A DNA stretch of 64,000 nt, taken from NCBI GenBank assembly GCA_003249955.1, contig QKHS01000014.1, positions 124,001-188,000 on the forward strand, written 5' to 3'. The DNA comes from Bacteroidales bacterium. GTDB taxonomy: Bacteria > Bacteroidota > Bacteroidia > Bacteroidales > ML635J-15. Below are positions 1-8,180 of this stretch, piece by piece. Both the position numbers and the translations under genes were made by a program. Below the pieces are notes generated by a model that saw only the letters and a program-made list of their open reading frames with translations, made no database searches and was not told the origin of the DNA. How positions within the stretch are numbered: the stretch's first letter is position 1; the number at the start of each line of letters is the position of its first letter.

Positions 1-168
1 TTTGGTGCTTTCCCCCTTGTTATATAATCTGTGTTCGGCAAACTCAACCGAGAATCCATGAAAAGGGCTTTTATGCAAACCGGTAATAAACCCCTCAACA
101 ACCTGAGATGCGATAAACTCCAGATTGTCGTATTCGGGAAAATGTTCTATGTCGTGCAGGTTGTCCAC
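1..168 (-). CDS. DUF58 domain protein, N-terminal fragment cut by window edge
   Basis: Reading leftward from about position 168, the frame is open to the window edge. It encodes 56 residues containing EFIASQVVEGFITGLHKSPF and then HGFSVEFAEHRLYNKGEST, the typical start of DUF58 (vWA-like) proteins that sit beside MoxR ATPases. The start is uncertain: GTG at 168 fits the usual length, and a TTG 13 codons upstream is also in frame. DUF58 proteins are thought to act with MoxR-type AAA ATPases in envelope or enzyme maturation, but no partner is visible here. Confidence 0.72.
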   Translation of the reverse strand, partial: MDNLHDIEHFPEYDNLEFIASQVVEGFITGLHKSPFHGFSVEFAEHRLYNKGESTK

Positions 169-255
169 AAATTGTTTTTTGCAAATATAGGAAAAGTATT
201 TTGTCAAAATTGAAATTTGATGCTATTGATTCATGGTTTACCTACAAATCAGATC

Positions 256-296
256 AAAATTACGCCTCGAGGCGTAATGCTCCGAGGCGTAATTTT
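256..296. repeat. Palindrome with three copies of CGAGGCGTAAT
   Basis: Two mutually exclusive hairpins can form. A 14-bp arm at 256-269 pairs perfectly with 283-296 across a 13-base loop. Positions 259-278 are also a perfect 20-bp palindrome by themselves. Either form could end transcription of a neighbour, since one side runs into TTTTT. Confidence 0.6.
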
Positions 297-386
297 TGAA
301 AACATTGGCTGTTTTATAGTAATTGCAATGGCTTTAGATGTTGATAAATAATTTTTAATCCACATTTTTCTTATCATTTTATTTCA

Positions 387-394
387 TAATTTTG
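387..394 (+). promoter_or_regulatory. Promoter -7 element (TAATTTTG) before the ATPase gene
   Basis: TAATTTTG matches the Bacteroidota -7 consensus TAnnTTTG and lies 13 bases before the ATG at 408. No good -33 TTTG is present at the expected distance. Confidence 0.45.
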
Positions 395-407
395 GAAAAA
401 AGAGATT

Positions 408-1529
408 ATGAATCCATTTAGTTACGGCACTATTGTAAAAGGTGAGTTTTTTTTCGACAGAAATGAAGAGCTGGAAAGAATAGTTTCAACATTACAGGGA
501 GGTAACAATCTTGTTTTATTTGCCCCCAGAAGATTCGGAAAAACCTCATTGGTTTTCAAAGCAATGGAAGTTCTCGAACAACAAGGATACAAGTGCATTT
601 ATTTTGATTTTTTCCCGGTTTATTCAATTGAATCGTTTGCAGAACTATTTATAAATGCCGTTCGCAAAAAGGAAGCAAATCTTAATAAATTTGTTCAGGT
701 TTTGGCTGAATTGGTTAAAACAATCAGACCTAAATTAACTTTTGATGGCTCAGGGAAAGCAGAATTCGGGATAGAATTTGCCGAAAATAAAGTTTCTGCA
801 TCAACAATAGCTAACCTACTCGACCTGCCGGAAAAGAATGCCGAATCCAGACAAAAAACCATTGTAATATTTGATGAGTTCCAGGAGATTTCAAAATTTG
901 ATAATATTGGTTTTGAAAACCTTCTGAGAAGCAGGATTCAGCAGCAGGAAAATGTAAATTATATTTTTCTGGGCAGCAAAACTCATTTATTGAGCGACAT
1001 GTTTAACAATAGAAATAGGGCATTTTATAATTCTGCCTTTCAAATTCAGTTGGGGGCTTTACCGGAGGCAGATACAATTACTTACATAAAAGAAAGATTT
1101 GAAAAAGATAGTATTAATATAACTGATGAATCGGCACAATATTTAATTAGCCAGGCAGGAAATATTCCTTATTACATACAACTTCTTGCATCAGAAGTCT
1201 GGCAGTATTCAATTAATACCTATAATCAAATAAGCGACGAGATAATAAAAATCTGTGCCGAAAAAATTATATTCCTTAAAAGAGATTATTATTTTGAATT
1301 GTTCGACCGGCAATCGGTTATGCAAAAGCAGTTGTTAAAAGCCTTAGCTATTGATGGGGAAAATATATTCTCTTCCGCATATCTCAAAAAACACAGACTG
1401 TCGGCTGCCTCAACGGTTCAAAAATCAGCTTCTGTTCTGCTCGAAAACGGTATTATAGAACGATCGGGCAGCAGTTATTTTATCGGCGATCCATTCTTTA
1501 AAAAGTTTATCGTGAATTATGCTTCGTAG
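408..1529 (+). CDS. Arch_ATPase-type (ATPase_2) P-loop ATPase
   Basis: A 373-residue protein that opens with the G-x-F-x-R-x-x-E signature of the Arch_ATPase/ATPase_2 family (VKGEFFFDRNEELERI). Walker A is APRRFGKT at residues 39-46 and Walker B is TIVIFDE at 151-157. The C-terminal part (about 280-370) looks like a winged-helix region. Such STAND-like ATPases are common as stand-alone genes in Bacteroidota; their role is not established. The gene has no operon partner: a repeat lies upstream and about 320 bases without genes lie downstream. It could be a selfish or defence-related ATPase, but nothing in the sequence decides this. Confidence 0.85.
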   Translation: MNPFSYGTIVKGEFFFDRNEELERIVSTLQGGNNLVLFAPRRFGKTSLVFKAMEVLEQQGYKCIYFDFFPVYSIESFAELFINAVRKKEANLNKFVQVLAELVKTIRPKLTFDGSGKAEFGIEFAENKVSASTIANLLDLPEKNAESRQKTIVIFDEFQEISKFDNIGFENLLRSRIQQQENVNYIFLGSKTHLLSDMFNNRNRAFYNSAFQIQLGALPEADTITYIKERFEKDSINITDESAQYLISQAGNIPYYIQLLASEVWQYSINTYNQISDEIIKICAEKIIFLKRDYYFELFDRQSVMQKQLLKALAIDGENIFSSAYLKKHRLSAASTVQKSASVLLENGIIERSGSSYFIGDPFFKKFIVNYAS

Positions 1530-1852
1530 GGTTACGCTTTTGAGTGTAATTGAGGCTGTCTAAAAAGTCAGGATTTGTACTTTAGAATCGAATATTTGAC
1601 TTTTGTGTCGTGGGTATCCGCATAAAAAAGTGTCGAAAATACTTTTTAGTTTCCACACTTTTTTGCACAGTATCAAATAATAATTCAGCCCGGGGCATTT
1701 GACCAGACTGAATATTATGTTATTAAGAGAATAAAAGCACTCCTTAAAAATATTTTGTATTCGTAATTGTAGGGTCTCCCCTCAATAAACGAGAATTTTA
1801 AACAACTAAAGCATTAGTTAGTTTTTGCAAAACTCATAAGACTTAATTTGAG
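1530..1852. other. Gene-free stretch with IS-end-like sequence and a hairpin
   Basis: No coding frame is supported. At 1552-1572 the sequence GAGGCTGTCTAAAAAGTC resembles the outer end of several insertion-sequence families. At 1624-1633 and 1655-1664 a 10-bp inverted repeat (AAAAAAGTGT/ACACTTTTTT) could form a terminator-like hairpin. No transposase remains. Confidence 0.4.
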
Positions 1853-2083
1853 TTATACAGCAACAACTTCTTTAACTTCAGGAACGTCTCTTTTTAATTT
1901 ATCTTCTACGCCTAATTTAAGTGTCTGAATACTGAAAGGGCAACTTCCGCAAGCACCTAAAAGCTTTACTTTTACAACATAATCCGGAGTAACTTCAATA
2001 AGACTGATGTCGCCACCGTCAGCCTGTAAATATGGTCTTACTTCGTTGATTGACTGTTCGATTTTTTTTACAATTTCTTCCAT
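1853..2083 (-). CDS. NifU C-terminal domain (Nfu-type) Fe-S scaffold protein
   Basis: A 76-residue stand-alone NifU C-terminal domain. It has the family's opening helix followed by RPYLQADGGD and the cluster-binding pair C45-G-S-C48 in the motif LLGACGSCPF. Nfu proteins bind and hand on an Fe-S cluster to target enzymes in the cytoplasm. The gene follows the Mrp-type carrier by 22 bases on the same strand, so the two are probably co-transcribed and work in the same maturation route. The length is normal for the small Bacteroidota Nfu proteins. Confidence 0.92.
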   Translation of the reverse strand: MEEIVKKIEQSINEVRPYLQADGGDISLIEVTPDYVVKVKLLGACGSCPFSIQTLKLGVEDKLKRDVPEVKEVVAV

Positions 2084-2105
2084 TTTTCTGTTTTTTATTT
2101 TGTTA

Positions 2106-3179
2106 TTATTTTACGAGTACTTGTTTTGTCGGAGGCAAAGTTATATTTCTTTTCTCAACAGCTTTTACCAGATTGTCAGCAAATGATGCAAATGCTTTTC
2201 CAACAGCAGAATCATATTGCAATGCTATTGGTTTTCCTGTATCTCCGCTTTCGCAAATTGACTGAACCACAGGAATCTGAGCTAACAATTGAGTGTTTGC
2301 TTCTTTTATAAGCCTTTCAGCTCCGCCTTTTCCAAAGATATAATATTTATTGTCGGGAAGTTCGGCAGGTGTGAACCACGACATGTTTTCGGCTATACCG
2401 AGAACCGGCACTTCTATCCCGTTGGTTTTGAACATTGCAAGACCCTTGCGTGCGTCGGCAAGTGCAACTTCCTGAGGCGTAGTTACAATTATTGCTCCTG
2501 TAACAGCAACAGTCTGAACCAAAGTTAAATGTATATCAGATGTTCCGGGAGGAAGGTCAAAAAGCAGGTAGTCTATTTCGCCCCATTTTCCTGTTGCCAT
2601 AGGTCCGCGCCATATAGTTGCGTCGGACGGATTTACGAAAAATCCTACAGACAGCATTTTAATCCCGTATTTTTCAACCGGCAGAATTAATTCTTTCCCG
2701 TCTTCGTGAACGCCGGAAGGTTTTATATCTTCGACACCGAACATTTTGGGAATGCTGGGACCGTAAATGTCAGCATCTATAACAGCAACTTTATAGCCCT
2801 TTTGTGAGAGGGCAACAGCAAGATTAACGGTAACGGTAGATTTGCCTACGCCACCTTTGCCGCTGGCTATTGCAATAATGTTTTTAACATCTGCCATACC
2901 CTCGCTTGTTTTTGACTGTACTTTTTCTTTAGGTTTTGCTTTGGTTGTAATATTAATTATAATATCTGTTCCTAGTTTGTCCTCCAGGCTTGTTTTAACA
3001 GAGCGTTTAACCGAATTTATAAACGGATCGGTAGATTTTGCAAAAGTTAAAACAAGATCAATTTTGTTTTCAGATATGTCCGAAATTTCAGGAATTCCTT
3101 CTTCCACAATACTTTTGCCCGATTCCGGGTAAATAACCGTTTTTAGTATTGCTTCAATGTTTTCTTTTGTCAGTGTCAT
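2106..3179 (-). CDS. Mrp/NBP35-family Fe-S carrier ATPase
   Basis: A 357-residue protein. An N-terminal MIP18/DUF59 domain (about 1-80) is joined by a charged linker to a ParA-like P-loop domain with the deviant Walker A GKGGVGKST (107-115) and the family segment DADIYGPSIPKMFG. The family carries and inserts Fe-S clusters. The CxxC that binds the cluster in many members (after ENMS) is missing here: the sequence reads ENMSWFTPAELP. I recall the same in other Bacteroidota members. It lies immediately upstream of the nifU-like gene. A strong terminator separates it from the sugar operon upstream. Confidence 0.92.
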   Translation of the reverse strand: MTLTKENIEAILKTVIYPESGKSIVEEGIPEISDISENKIDLVLTFAKSTDPFINSVKRSVKTSLEDKLGTDIIINITTKAKPKEKVQSKTSEGMADVKNIIAIASGKGGVGKSTVTVNLAVALSQKGYKVAVIDADIYGPSIPKMFGVEDIKPSGVHEDGKELILPVEKYGIKMLSVGFFVNPSDATIWRGPMATGKWGEIDYLLFDLPPGTSDIHLTLVQTVAVTGAIIVTTPQEVALADARKGLAMFKTNGIEVPVLGIAENMSWFTPAELPDNKYYIFGKGGAERLIKEANTQLLAQIPVVQSICESGDTGKPIALQYDSAVGKAFASFADNLVKAVEKRNITLPPTKQVLVK

Positions 3180-3226
3180 TTTTTTCTTTTGTTGTAGAAC
3201 AGAAAATACTATCTGTTGTTTAAAAT

Positions 3227-3257
3227 AAAAGCGGCATAGAAAGACTATGCCGCTTTT
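3227..3257 (-). terminator. Rho-independent terminator of the sugar-nucleotide operon
   Basis: A 13-bp stem (AAAAGCGGCATAG with CTATGCCGCTTTT) closes a 5-base loop just after the stop of the dehydrogenase gene at 3270. On the minus strand it runs into TTTTATTTTA. On the plus strand it also ends in T residues, so it could work both ways. Confidence 0.85.
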
Positions 3258-3269
3258 TTATGTGTTGGA

Positions 3270-4559
3270 TTATAAACTCCAGTAAGTTAATTCATTTATT
3301 TTATTTTTGAAAATGCCTTTGATATCAATTAAAATTCCGTTTTCATTTGAAATTTCCTTAAAGTAAGATTCATTAAGTTTTGTGTAAGGATTGTGATTAA
3401 CAGCAACAATAATTGCGTCGTACTTTCCGCTTGGGCTGTCAACCATATCAACACCGTATTCTTCTTTTACTTCGTGATGGTCGGCATGAGGATCAACAAC
3501 ATCAACCTTAACGTTATATTTGTTGAGCTCTTCAATAATATCAATTACTCTTGAGTTTCTGATGTCAGTAACATCTTCTTTAAATGTCATACCCATTACC
3601 AGAACTCTTGAAGTAGTGATTTCTTTTCTTTTGGAAATAATTAATTTAACAACTTTACTTGCAACATATGGTCCCATTCCGTCATTGATTGCACGTCCTG
3701 AACCGATCATTTTTGCGTGATAACCCAGTTCTTTGGCTTTATGAAGCAAATAGTAAGGATCAACACCTATGCAATGTCCGCCGACAAGACCGGGGATGAA
3801 TTTCAGGAAGTTCCACTTTGTTCCTGCTGCTTCGAGCACTTCAAAAGTGTTGATTCCCATAATGTCAAAGATAATTGACAATTCATTCATCAATGCAATA
3901 TTTACATCGCGTTGTGTGTTTTCGATAATTTTTGCAGCTTCGGCAACTTTTATTGAACTTGCACGATGTACTCCTGCTTTAATTATTATTTCGTAAGTTT
4001 TTGCAATTTCTTCTGCCGATTCGGTGTCGCAACCAGAGGTTACTTTAACAATACTTGTAAGAGTATGAACTCTGTCACCGGGATTTATTCTTTCAGGAGA
4101 AAAACCAACTTTAAAATCTTCAACAAATTTTAATCCTGACATTTTTTCCAGTACCGGAACGCAATCTTCTTCTGTACAACCAGGATAAACAGTAGATTCG
4201 TAAACTACATAATCACCTTTTTTAAGAATTTTACCAACGGTTTCGGATGCTTTAATAACAGGAGTCAAATCCGGTAGTTTATGCTCATCAATAGGAGTGG
4301 GAACAGCAACAATATGAAAATGACAGTCCTTTAAATCTTCAGGATTAGCGGTAAATAAAATATCACATCCGTCAAAATCTTCTGCTACCAGTTCATTGCT
4401 CGGATCGACGCGGTTTTTCATCATTTCGACTCTTTCCGGTTTAATATCGAATCCCACGACTTTTACATGTTTTGCAAATTCCAAAGCTATTGGCAAACCA
4501 ACATATCCTAATCCTATTACGGATATTTTTTTCTGCTTGTTAATGATTGAGTTGTACAT
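3270..4559 (-). CDS. Nucleotide sugar dehydrogenase (UDP-HexNAc 6-dehydrogenase, TviB/WbpO/WbpA type)
   Basis: A 429-residue UDP-glucose/GDP-mannose dehydrogenase family protein. It has the Rossmann motif GLGYVGLP at 16-23 and the catalytic cysteine C263 in VGGHCIGVDPYY. It oxidises the C6 hydroxyl of a UDP-N-acetylhexosamine to the uronic acid using two NAD+. The overall sequence resembles the UDP-GalNAc/UDP-GlcNAc dehydrogenases TviB and WbpO more than UDP-glucose dehydrogenases. It is the last gene of the operon with the WbpB- and WbpD-type enzymes, so UDP-GlcNAc is the likely substrate, giving the precursor those enzymes use. Substrate choice between GlcNAc and GalNAc is inferred from context. 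Confidence 0.9.
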   Translation of the reverse strand: MYNSIINKQKKISVIGLGYVGLPIALEFAKHVKVVGFDIKPERVEMMKNRVDPSNELVAEDFDGCDILFTANPEDLKDCHFHIVAVPTPIDEHKLPDLTPVIKASETVGKILKKGDYVVYESTVYPGCTEEDCVPVLEKMSGLKFVEDFKVGFSPERINPGDRVHTLTSIVKVTSGCDTESAEEIAKTYEIIIKAGVHRASSIKVAEAAKIIENTQRDVNIALMNELSIIFDIMGINTFEVLEAAGTKWNFLKFIPGLVGGHCIGVDPYYLLHKAKELGYHAKMIGSGRAINDGMGPYVASKVVKLIISKRKEITTSRVLVMGMTFKEDVTDIRNSRVIDIIEELNKYNVKVDVVDPHADHHEVKEEYGVDMVDSPSGKYDAIIVAVNHNPYTKLNESYFKEISNENGILIDIKGIFKNKINELTYWSL

Positions 4560-4630
4560 AATTTAATCTAATATTTTATTGTTAATATTTTCACAATAGA
4601 AATTGTAAAAATAAATTATTTATTTAATTC

Positions 4631-5581
4631 TCAAAATGATTTTTTTAATAGTGGATGGTAATCTCCGGAAATACCTTTTGGAACAGTATTTCTGATATCA
4701 AAAACAGTTTGAATTGAGTTCCTGGCCTGATCCAGACCGAATCCTTTACCGGATAGAATGTGTCTGTAGCTTTCGGTATGCAGATCTGTAAAACCGTCGC
4801 TGAACTCGATTTCTTCGTTTTCGATTTTTATAGAGCGGTAAGTTCTTTGTCCTTTGGCCCTTATTTCGTCAGGAAGCATATTCTCGTCAATAGACAATAC
4901 CCATCTTACTCTTGCTCTTTCTAACTGAAGAAAACCTCCGGCTTTTTCGTTATCACTTGTATGGACTATACTTGATTTTACGTCTCCGAAAATCCAGCTC
5001 AGCATATCGAAAAAGTGAACCCCTATATTTGTTGCAATACCTCCTGACTTTTGCACATCACCTTTCCATGAATAGTGATACCATTTGCCCCTTGAGGTTA
5101 TGTAAGCAAGGTCAATATCATAGATTTTATCTTTAGGGCCTTCTTCTATTTTCTTTTTAAGATTTATAATTGACTGATGAAGGCGAAGCTGAAGAATATT
5201 ATAAATCTTTTTCCCTGTTTCTTTTTCAATCTCTTTAAGAGCATCTATATTCCACGGATTTAATACCAGTGGTTTTTCACATATTGCATTGGCCTGATTC
5301 CTAAGGGCAAAACGAATATGAGAATCATGCAGATAATTAGGAGAGCAAATGCTGACGTAGTCAATTTTTTTGTCGGTATGACTTAATTTGTAAATGTGAC
5401 GGTCGAATCTTTCAAATTCATGAAAGAAATCGGCTTCAGGGAAATGTGAATCAAGAAATCCTACGCTATCAAAAGGGTCGAGACAGGCAACAAGATTATT
5501 TCCTGTTTCTTTTATTGCCTTTACGTGTCTTACGGCGATATAACCGCCAACTCCAACCAGTGCGAAATTTAAATCTGACAT
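4631..5581 (-). CDS. wbpB: UDP-GlcNAcA 3-dehydrogenase, WbpB/WlbA type (Gfo/Idh/MocA family)
   Basis: A 316-residue Gfo/Idh/MocA oxidoreductase. It has the N-terminal nucleotide-binding loop GVGGYIAVRH (from residue 10), the EKP motif with K103, and H189 with D192 in NIGVHFFD. The segment LRLHQSIINLKKKIEEG followed by ITSRGKWYHYSWKGD is characteristic of WlbA/WbpB. These enzymes oxidise C3 of UDP-GlcNAc-uronic acid, often recycling a bound NAD with 2-oxoglutarate. The 3-keto product is then transaminated. The gene starts 4 bases after the stop of the acetyltransferase gene. No WbpE-type aminotransferase is present in the window, so that step must be encoded elsewhere. Confidence 0.88.
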   Translation of the reverse strand: MSDLNFALVGVGGYIAVRHVKAIKETGNNLVACLDPFDSVGFLDSHFPEADFFHEFERFDRHIYKLSHTDKKIDYVSICSPNYLHDSHIRFALRNQANAICEKPLVLNPWNIDALKEIEKETGKKIYNILQLRLHQSIINLKKKIEEGPKDKIYDIDLAYITSRGKWYHYSWKGDVQKSGGIATNIGVHFFDMLSWIFGDVKSSIVHTSDNEKAGGFLQLERARVRWVLSIDENMLPDEIRAKGQRTYRSIKIENEEIEFSDGFTDLHTESYRHILSGKGFGLDQARNSIQTVFDIRNTVPKGISGDYHPLLKKSF

Positions 5582-5585
5582 AATA

Positions 5586-6161
5586 TTAAAGTTTTGAAAC
5601 TGTATTTTCTTTTAACTGATATTTTTCATTGCTTTCGGGACAAATTGCAATGCCGTTTTTATCAAAATTCAGTTTGTGTCCATATTCACTCATCCATCCG
5701 GTCTGCCGTGCAGGATTTCCTATAACCAGAGCATAGTCGGGAACTGTTTTGGTGACAACAGCTCCTGCTCCTATAAATGCAAACCTTCCGATATCGTGGC
5801 CACAAACTATGGTAGCATTTGCTCCTATTGATGCTCCTTGTTTAACTGTTGTTTTAAGATATTCATTCTTACGGTTAACTGCTGAACGGGGATTGATTAC
5901 ATTTGTAAAAACCATTGACGGGCCAAGGAATACATCATCTTCGCATATTACACCGGTATAAATTGAAACATTATTCTGTATCTTTACATTTTTACCCAGT
6001 ACAACGTCTGGAGAGACCACAACATTTTGTCCGATGTTGCAGTTTTCACCGATTTTACAATTTGACATTATATGAGAAAAGTGCCATATTTTAGTGCCTT
6101 TCCCGATTTCGCATCCTTCGTCAATTATTGCGGTTTCGTGAGAAAAATAATCTTTTAACAT
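5586..6161 (-). CDS. wbpD: UDP-2-acetamido-3-amino-uronate N-acetyltransferase, WbpD/WlbB type
   Basis: A 191-residue left-handed beta-helix acyltransferase with hexapeptide repeats (from about 15 to 150), for example IGENCNIGQNVVVS and the later GASIGANATIVCG. It probably acetylates the 3-amino group of UDP-2-acetamido-3-amino-2,3-dideoxyglucuronate, using acetyl-CoA. It is the first gene of a three-gene leftward operon with the WbpB-type and sugar dehydrogenase genes. A well-formed promoter lies just upstream. The pathway feeds surface polysaccharide or LPS synthesis. Related acyltransferases acting on other amino sugars are possible, but the wbpB neighbour favours this call. Confidence 0.85.
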   Translation of the reverse strand: MLKDYFSHETAIIDEGCEIGKGTKIWHFSHIMSNCKIGENCNIGQNVVVSPDVVLGKNVKIQNNVSIYTGVICEDDVFLGPSMVFTNVINPRSAVNRKNEYLKTTVKQGASIGANATIVCGHDIGRFAFIGAGAVVTKTVPDYALVIGNPARQTGWMSEYGHKLNFDKNGIAICPESNEKYQLKENTVSKL

Positions 6162-6174
6162 AAAAAATTTTTTG

Positions 6175-6203
6175 CAAAATTAAACAATATTTAGGTATGG
6201 CAA
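6175..6203 (-). promoter_or_regulatory. Promoter of the wbpD-wbpB-dehydrogenase operon
   Basis: On the minus strand, TTG at 6203-6201 is followed after 18 bases by TAATTTTG at 6182-6175, matching the Bacteroidota form with -33 TTTG and -7 TAnnTTTG. The start codon at 6161 is 13 bases further on. Confidence 0.65.
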
Positions 6204-6344
6204 AAAGAAAAAGTGAAAGACTGTGTTTTGGTAAATTTTGTTTGAAAAATAAGGGGTTTGTAATGCTTACAATTTATTGTAAAATGTAAAATATGAACAT
6301 TAAAACTTTTAGTTTGAATAATAACATAAATAATTGTTTTTCTC

Positions 6345-6352
6345 TAAATTTG
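6345..6352 (+). promoter_or_regulatory. Possible -7 element (TAAATTTG) for the sirtuin gene
   Basis: TAAATTTG fits TAnnTTTG and lies 19 bases before the ATG at 6372. No TTTG at the usual distance supports it. Confidence 0.4.
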
Positions 6353-6371
6353 CCGTACAAAAAAATGTTTA

Positions 6372-7115
6372 ATGGATAATCTTGAAAAAGCAGCAGCAAA
6401 AATCAGAAATGCAAGCTTTCTGACGGCTTTTACCGGCGCCGGAATTTCTAAAGAAAGCGGAATTCCTGTATTTCGTGGAGGAGACGGCGTTTATTCCAAA
6501 TATGATCATTCTTTGCTCGAAATAAGAAATTATAAAAGCAGGACGGAAGAATCGTGGAAAGCGGTGAAAGCTATTTTTTATGATTTTTTTGATATCGCAA
6601 AACCTAATCAGGCGCATATTATATTGGCAAAATGGGAAAAATCCGGGTTGTTAAAGCATATTATTACCCAGAATATTGATAATCTGCATCAGAGCGGAGG
6701 AAGTGTAAATGTTGTAGAGTATCATGGTACAAAAGACAATTTTATTTGTCTTGAGTGTGGGGAGTGTTATCGTTTGGATAAAATTCATCTTACAAGTGAT
6801 CCTCCGCGTTGTGAAAAATGTGGCGGCTTGTTAAAACCAGATTTTGTTTTTTTTGGAGAACCTATACCGGAAAAAGCATCAGGATTATCTCACGTTCTGG
6901 CCCGCAAGAGCGATGTTCATTTAATAATCGGTACAACGGGAGAGGTTCAGCCGGCATCATATATTCCTTATTATGCAAAGAAAGCCGGAGCTTTAATAAT
7001 TGAGATAAATCCTGAAAAATCAAGATTTACAGATTCAATTACAGATATTTATATCGGAATGAAAGCCGTTGATGCGATGAGAGAACTTGACAGAATAATA
7101 ACTGAGCATTTATAG
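6372..7115 (+). CDS. Sirtuin, NAD-dependent protein deacylase
   Basis: A 247-residue Sir2 protein. The NAD-binding motif GAGISKESGIPVFRG spans 22-36, followed by TQNIDNLH at 99-106. The catalytic histidine is H118 (EYHG). The zinc ligands are C126/C129 and C147/C150. It removes acyl groups from lysines in the cytoplasm, consuming NAD and producing O-acyl-ADP-ribose and nicotinamide. The family's QNID-LH-(R/Q)AG is slightly altered to QNIDNLHQSGG. The gene is transcribed away from the sugar operon. The bacterial class (deacetylase versus desuccinylase) cannot be settled because the Y-x-x-R pair is not evident. Confidence 0.93.
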   Translation: MDNLEKAAAKIRNASFLTAFTGAGISKESGIPVFRGGDGVYSKYDHSLLEIRNYKSRTEESWKAVKAIFYDFFDIAKPNQAHIILAKWEKSGLLKHIITQNIDNLHQSGGSVNVVEYHGTKDNFICLECGECYRLDKIHLTSDPPRCEKCGGLLKPDFVFFGEPIPEKASGLSHVLARKSDVHLIIGTTGEVQPASYIPYYAKKAGALIIEINPEKSRFTDSITDIYIGMKAVDAMRELDRIITEHL

Positions 7116-7226
7116 TTTTTGCCTGATTATATTATAAATTTGAAATCGTAAAAGGCACCTGGCATAAATTGTAAGAACAAGTCAGTAAGTTAAATTTAGC
7201 AATGTGGATATATAAATTTTGAACAC

Positions 7227-8171
7227 ATGAAAATAGTATTTGCAGAACCAACAGGAGTGAAGACGGACTTGCTTGAAGAAGCAAAAATTCTTTTTGAGTC
7301 TATGGGGCATGAATTTAGTTATTTTTCTGACAGGAAAGAAAGTGAAGAGGATCTGATTCACAGAATAGGGAATGCAGATGTTGTTACTTTAAGCAATATC
7401 CCTGTTTCTGCAACTGTAATAAGGGCGTGCTCACAGCTCAAACTTATAAATGTTGCATTTACAGGAGTTGACCACATTAATCTTACGGAGTGCCGGGAAA
7501 GAGGTATTGCCGTTTGCAATGCGGCCGGTTATTCAACTGTTGCTGTATCGGAAATAACAGTCGGGCTTGCTGTTTCATTGCTTAGAAATATTCCGGTTAT
7601 GGATAACCAAACCAGAATTCCTGCAGGCAGGAATAATTACCTTGGAACGGAACTCTCCGGAAAAACAGTAGGTATTGTGGGGACGGGGGCAATAGGAATT
7701 GCTACGGCGAAGTTGTTTTCAGCTTTTGGATGCAGAATTCTGGCTTATAGCAGAAGCCGGAAAGAAGAACCGGTTCTTAACTATGTTTCACTAAACGAAG
7801 TTTTTGAAAAATCGGATATAATAAGTTTGCATATTCCATCTACAGCGGATACGAAAAATATTATCAGTAGAGAGGTAATGTCTCTTATGAAGCCAACAGC
7901 AGTCATTATTAATACGGCAAGAGGCCAGGTTGTTGACAATCAAGCACTTGCAGATTTGTTGAAAGCCGGAAAAATTTCAGGTGCAGCCGTTGATATTTAT
8001 GAAAAGGAACCTCCGCTGGACCCGGATCATCCTCTTTTGAGTGCTCCCAATACAATATTACTACCTCATATTGCATATGCAACCGAAGAGGCTATGATAA
8101 AAAGGTTTGAAATAGTAAAAGAAAACATTATAGCATTTCTAAAAGGTGAAAGCTACAACAGAATCTTATAA
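7227..8171 (+). CDS. D-isomer specific 2-hydroxyacid dehydrogenase, NAD-binding
   Basis: A 314-residue protein of the D-2-hydroxyacid dehydrogenase family (SerA/hydroxypyruvate reductase-like). The NAD-binding loop GTGAIG is at 152-157 and the catalytic triad is R232 (NTARG), E261 (YEKEPP) and H281 (LLPHIAY). It reduces a 2-oxo acid or oxidises a D-2-hydroxy acid. There is no C-terminal ACT domain, so it is not a long SerA, and the substrate is not evident. A TAAATTTG at 7135-7142 may be its -7 element. It has no close partner and converges on the OsmC gene. Confidence 0.9.
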   Translation: MKIVFAEPTGVKTDLLEEAKILFESMGHEFSYFSDRKESEEDLIHRIGNADVVTLSNIPVSATVIRACSQLKLINVAFTGVDHINLTECRERGIAVCNAAGYSTVAVSEITVGLAVSLLRNIPVMDNQTRIPAGRNNYLGTELSGKTVGIVGTGAIGIATAKLFSAFGCRILAYSRSRKEEPVLNYVSLNEVFEKSDIISLHIPSTADTKNIISREVMSLMKPTAVIINTARGQVVDNQALADLLKAGKISGAAVDIYEKEPPLDPDHPLLSAPNTILLPHIAYATEEAMIKRFEIVKENIIAFLKGESYNRIL

Positions 8172-8180
8172 CTAATATGG

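Noticed and set aside
31-213. Plus-strand frame of 60 residues at the left edge
   Set aside because: The opposite strand encodes a recognisable DUF58 start; the plus-strand translation has no family features.
2050-3132. Plus-strand frames opposite mrp
   Set aside because: They are antisense shadows of a well-conserved P-loop protein gene.
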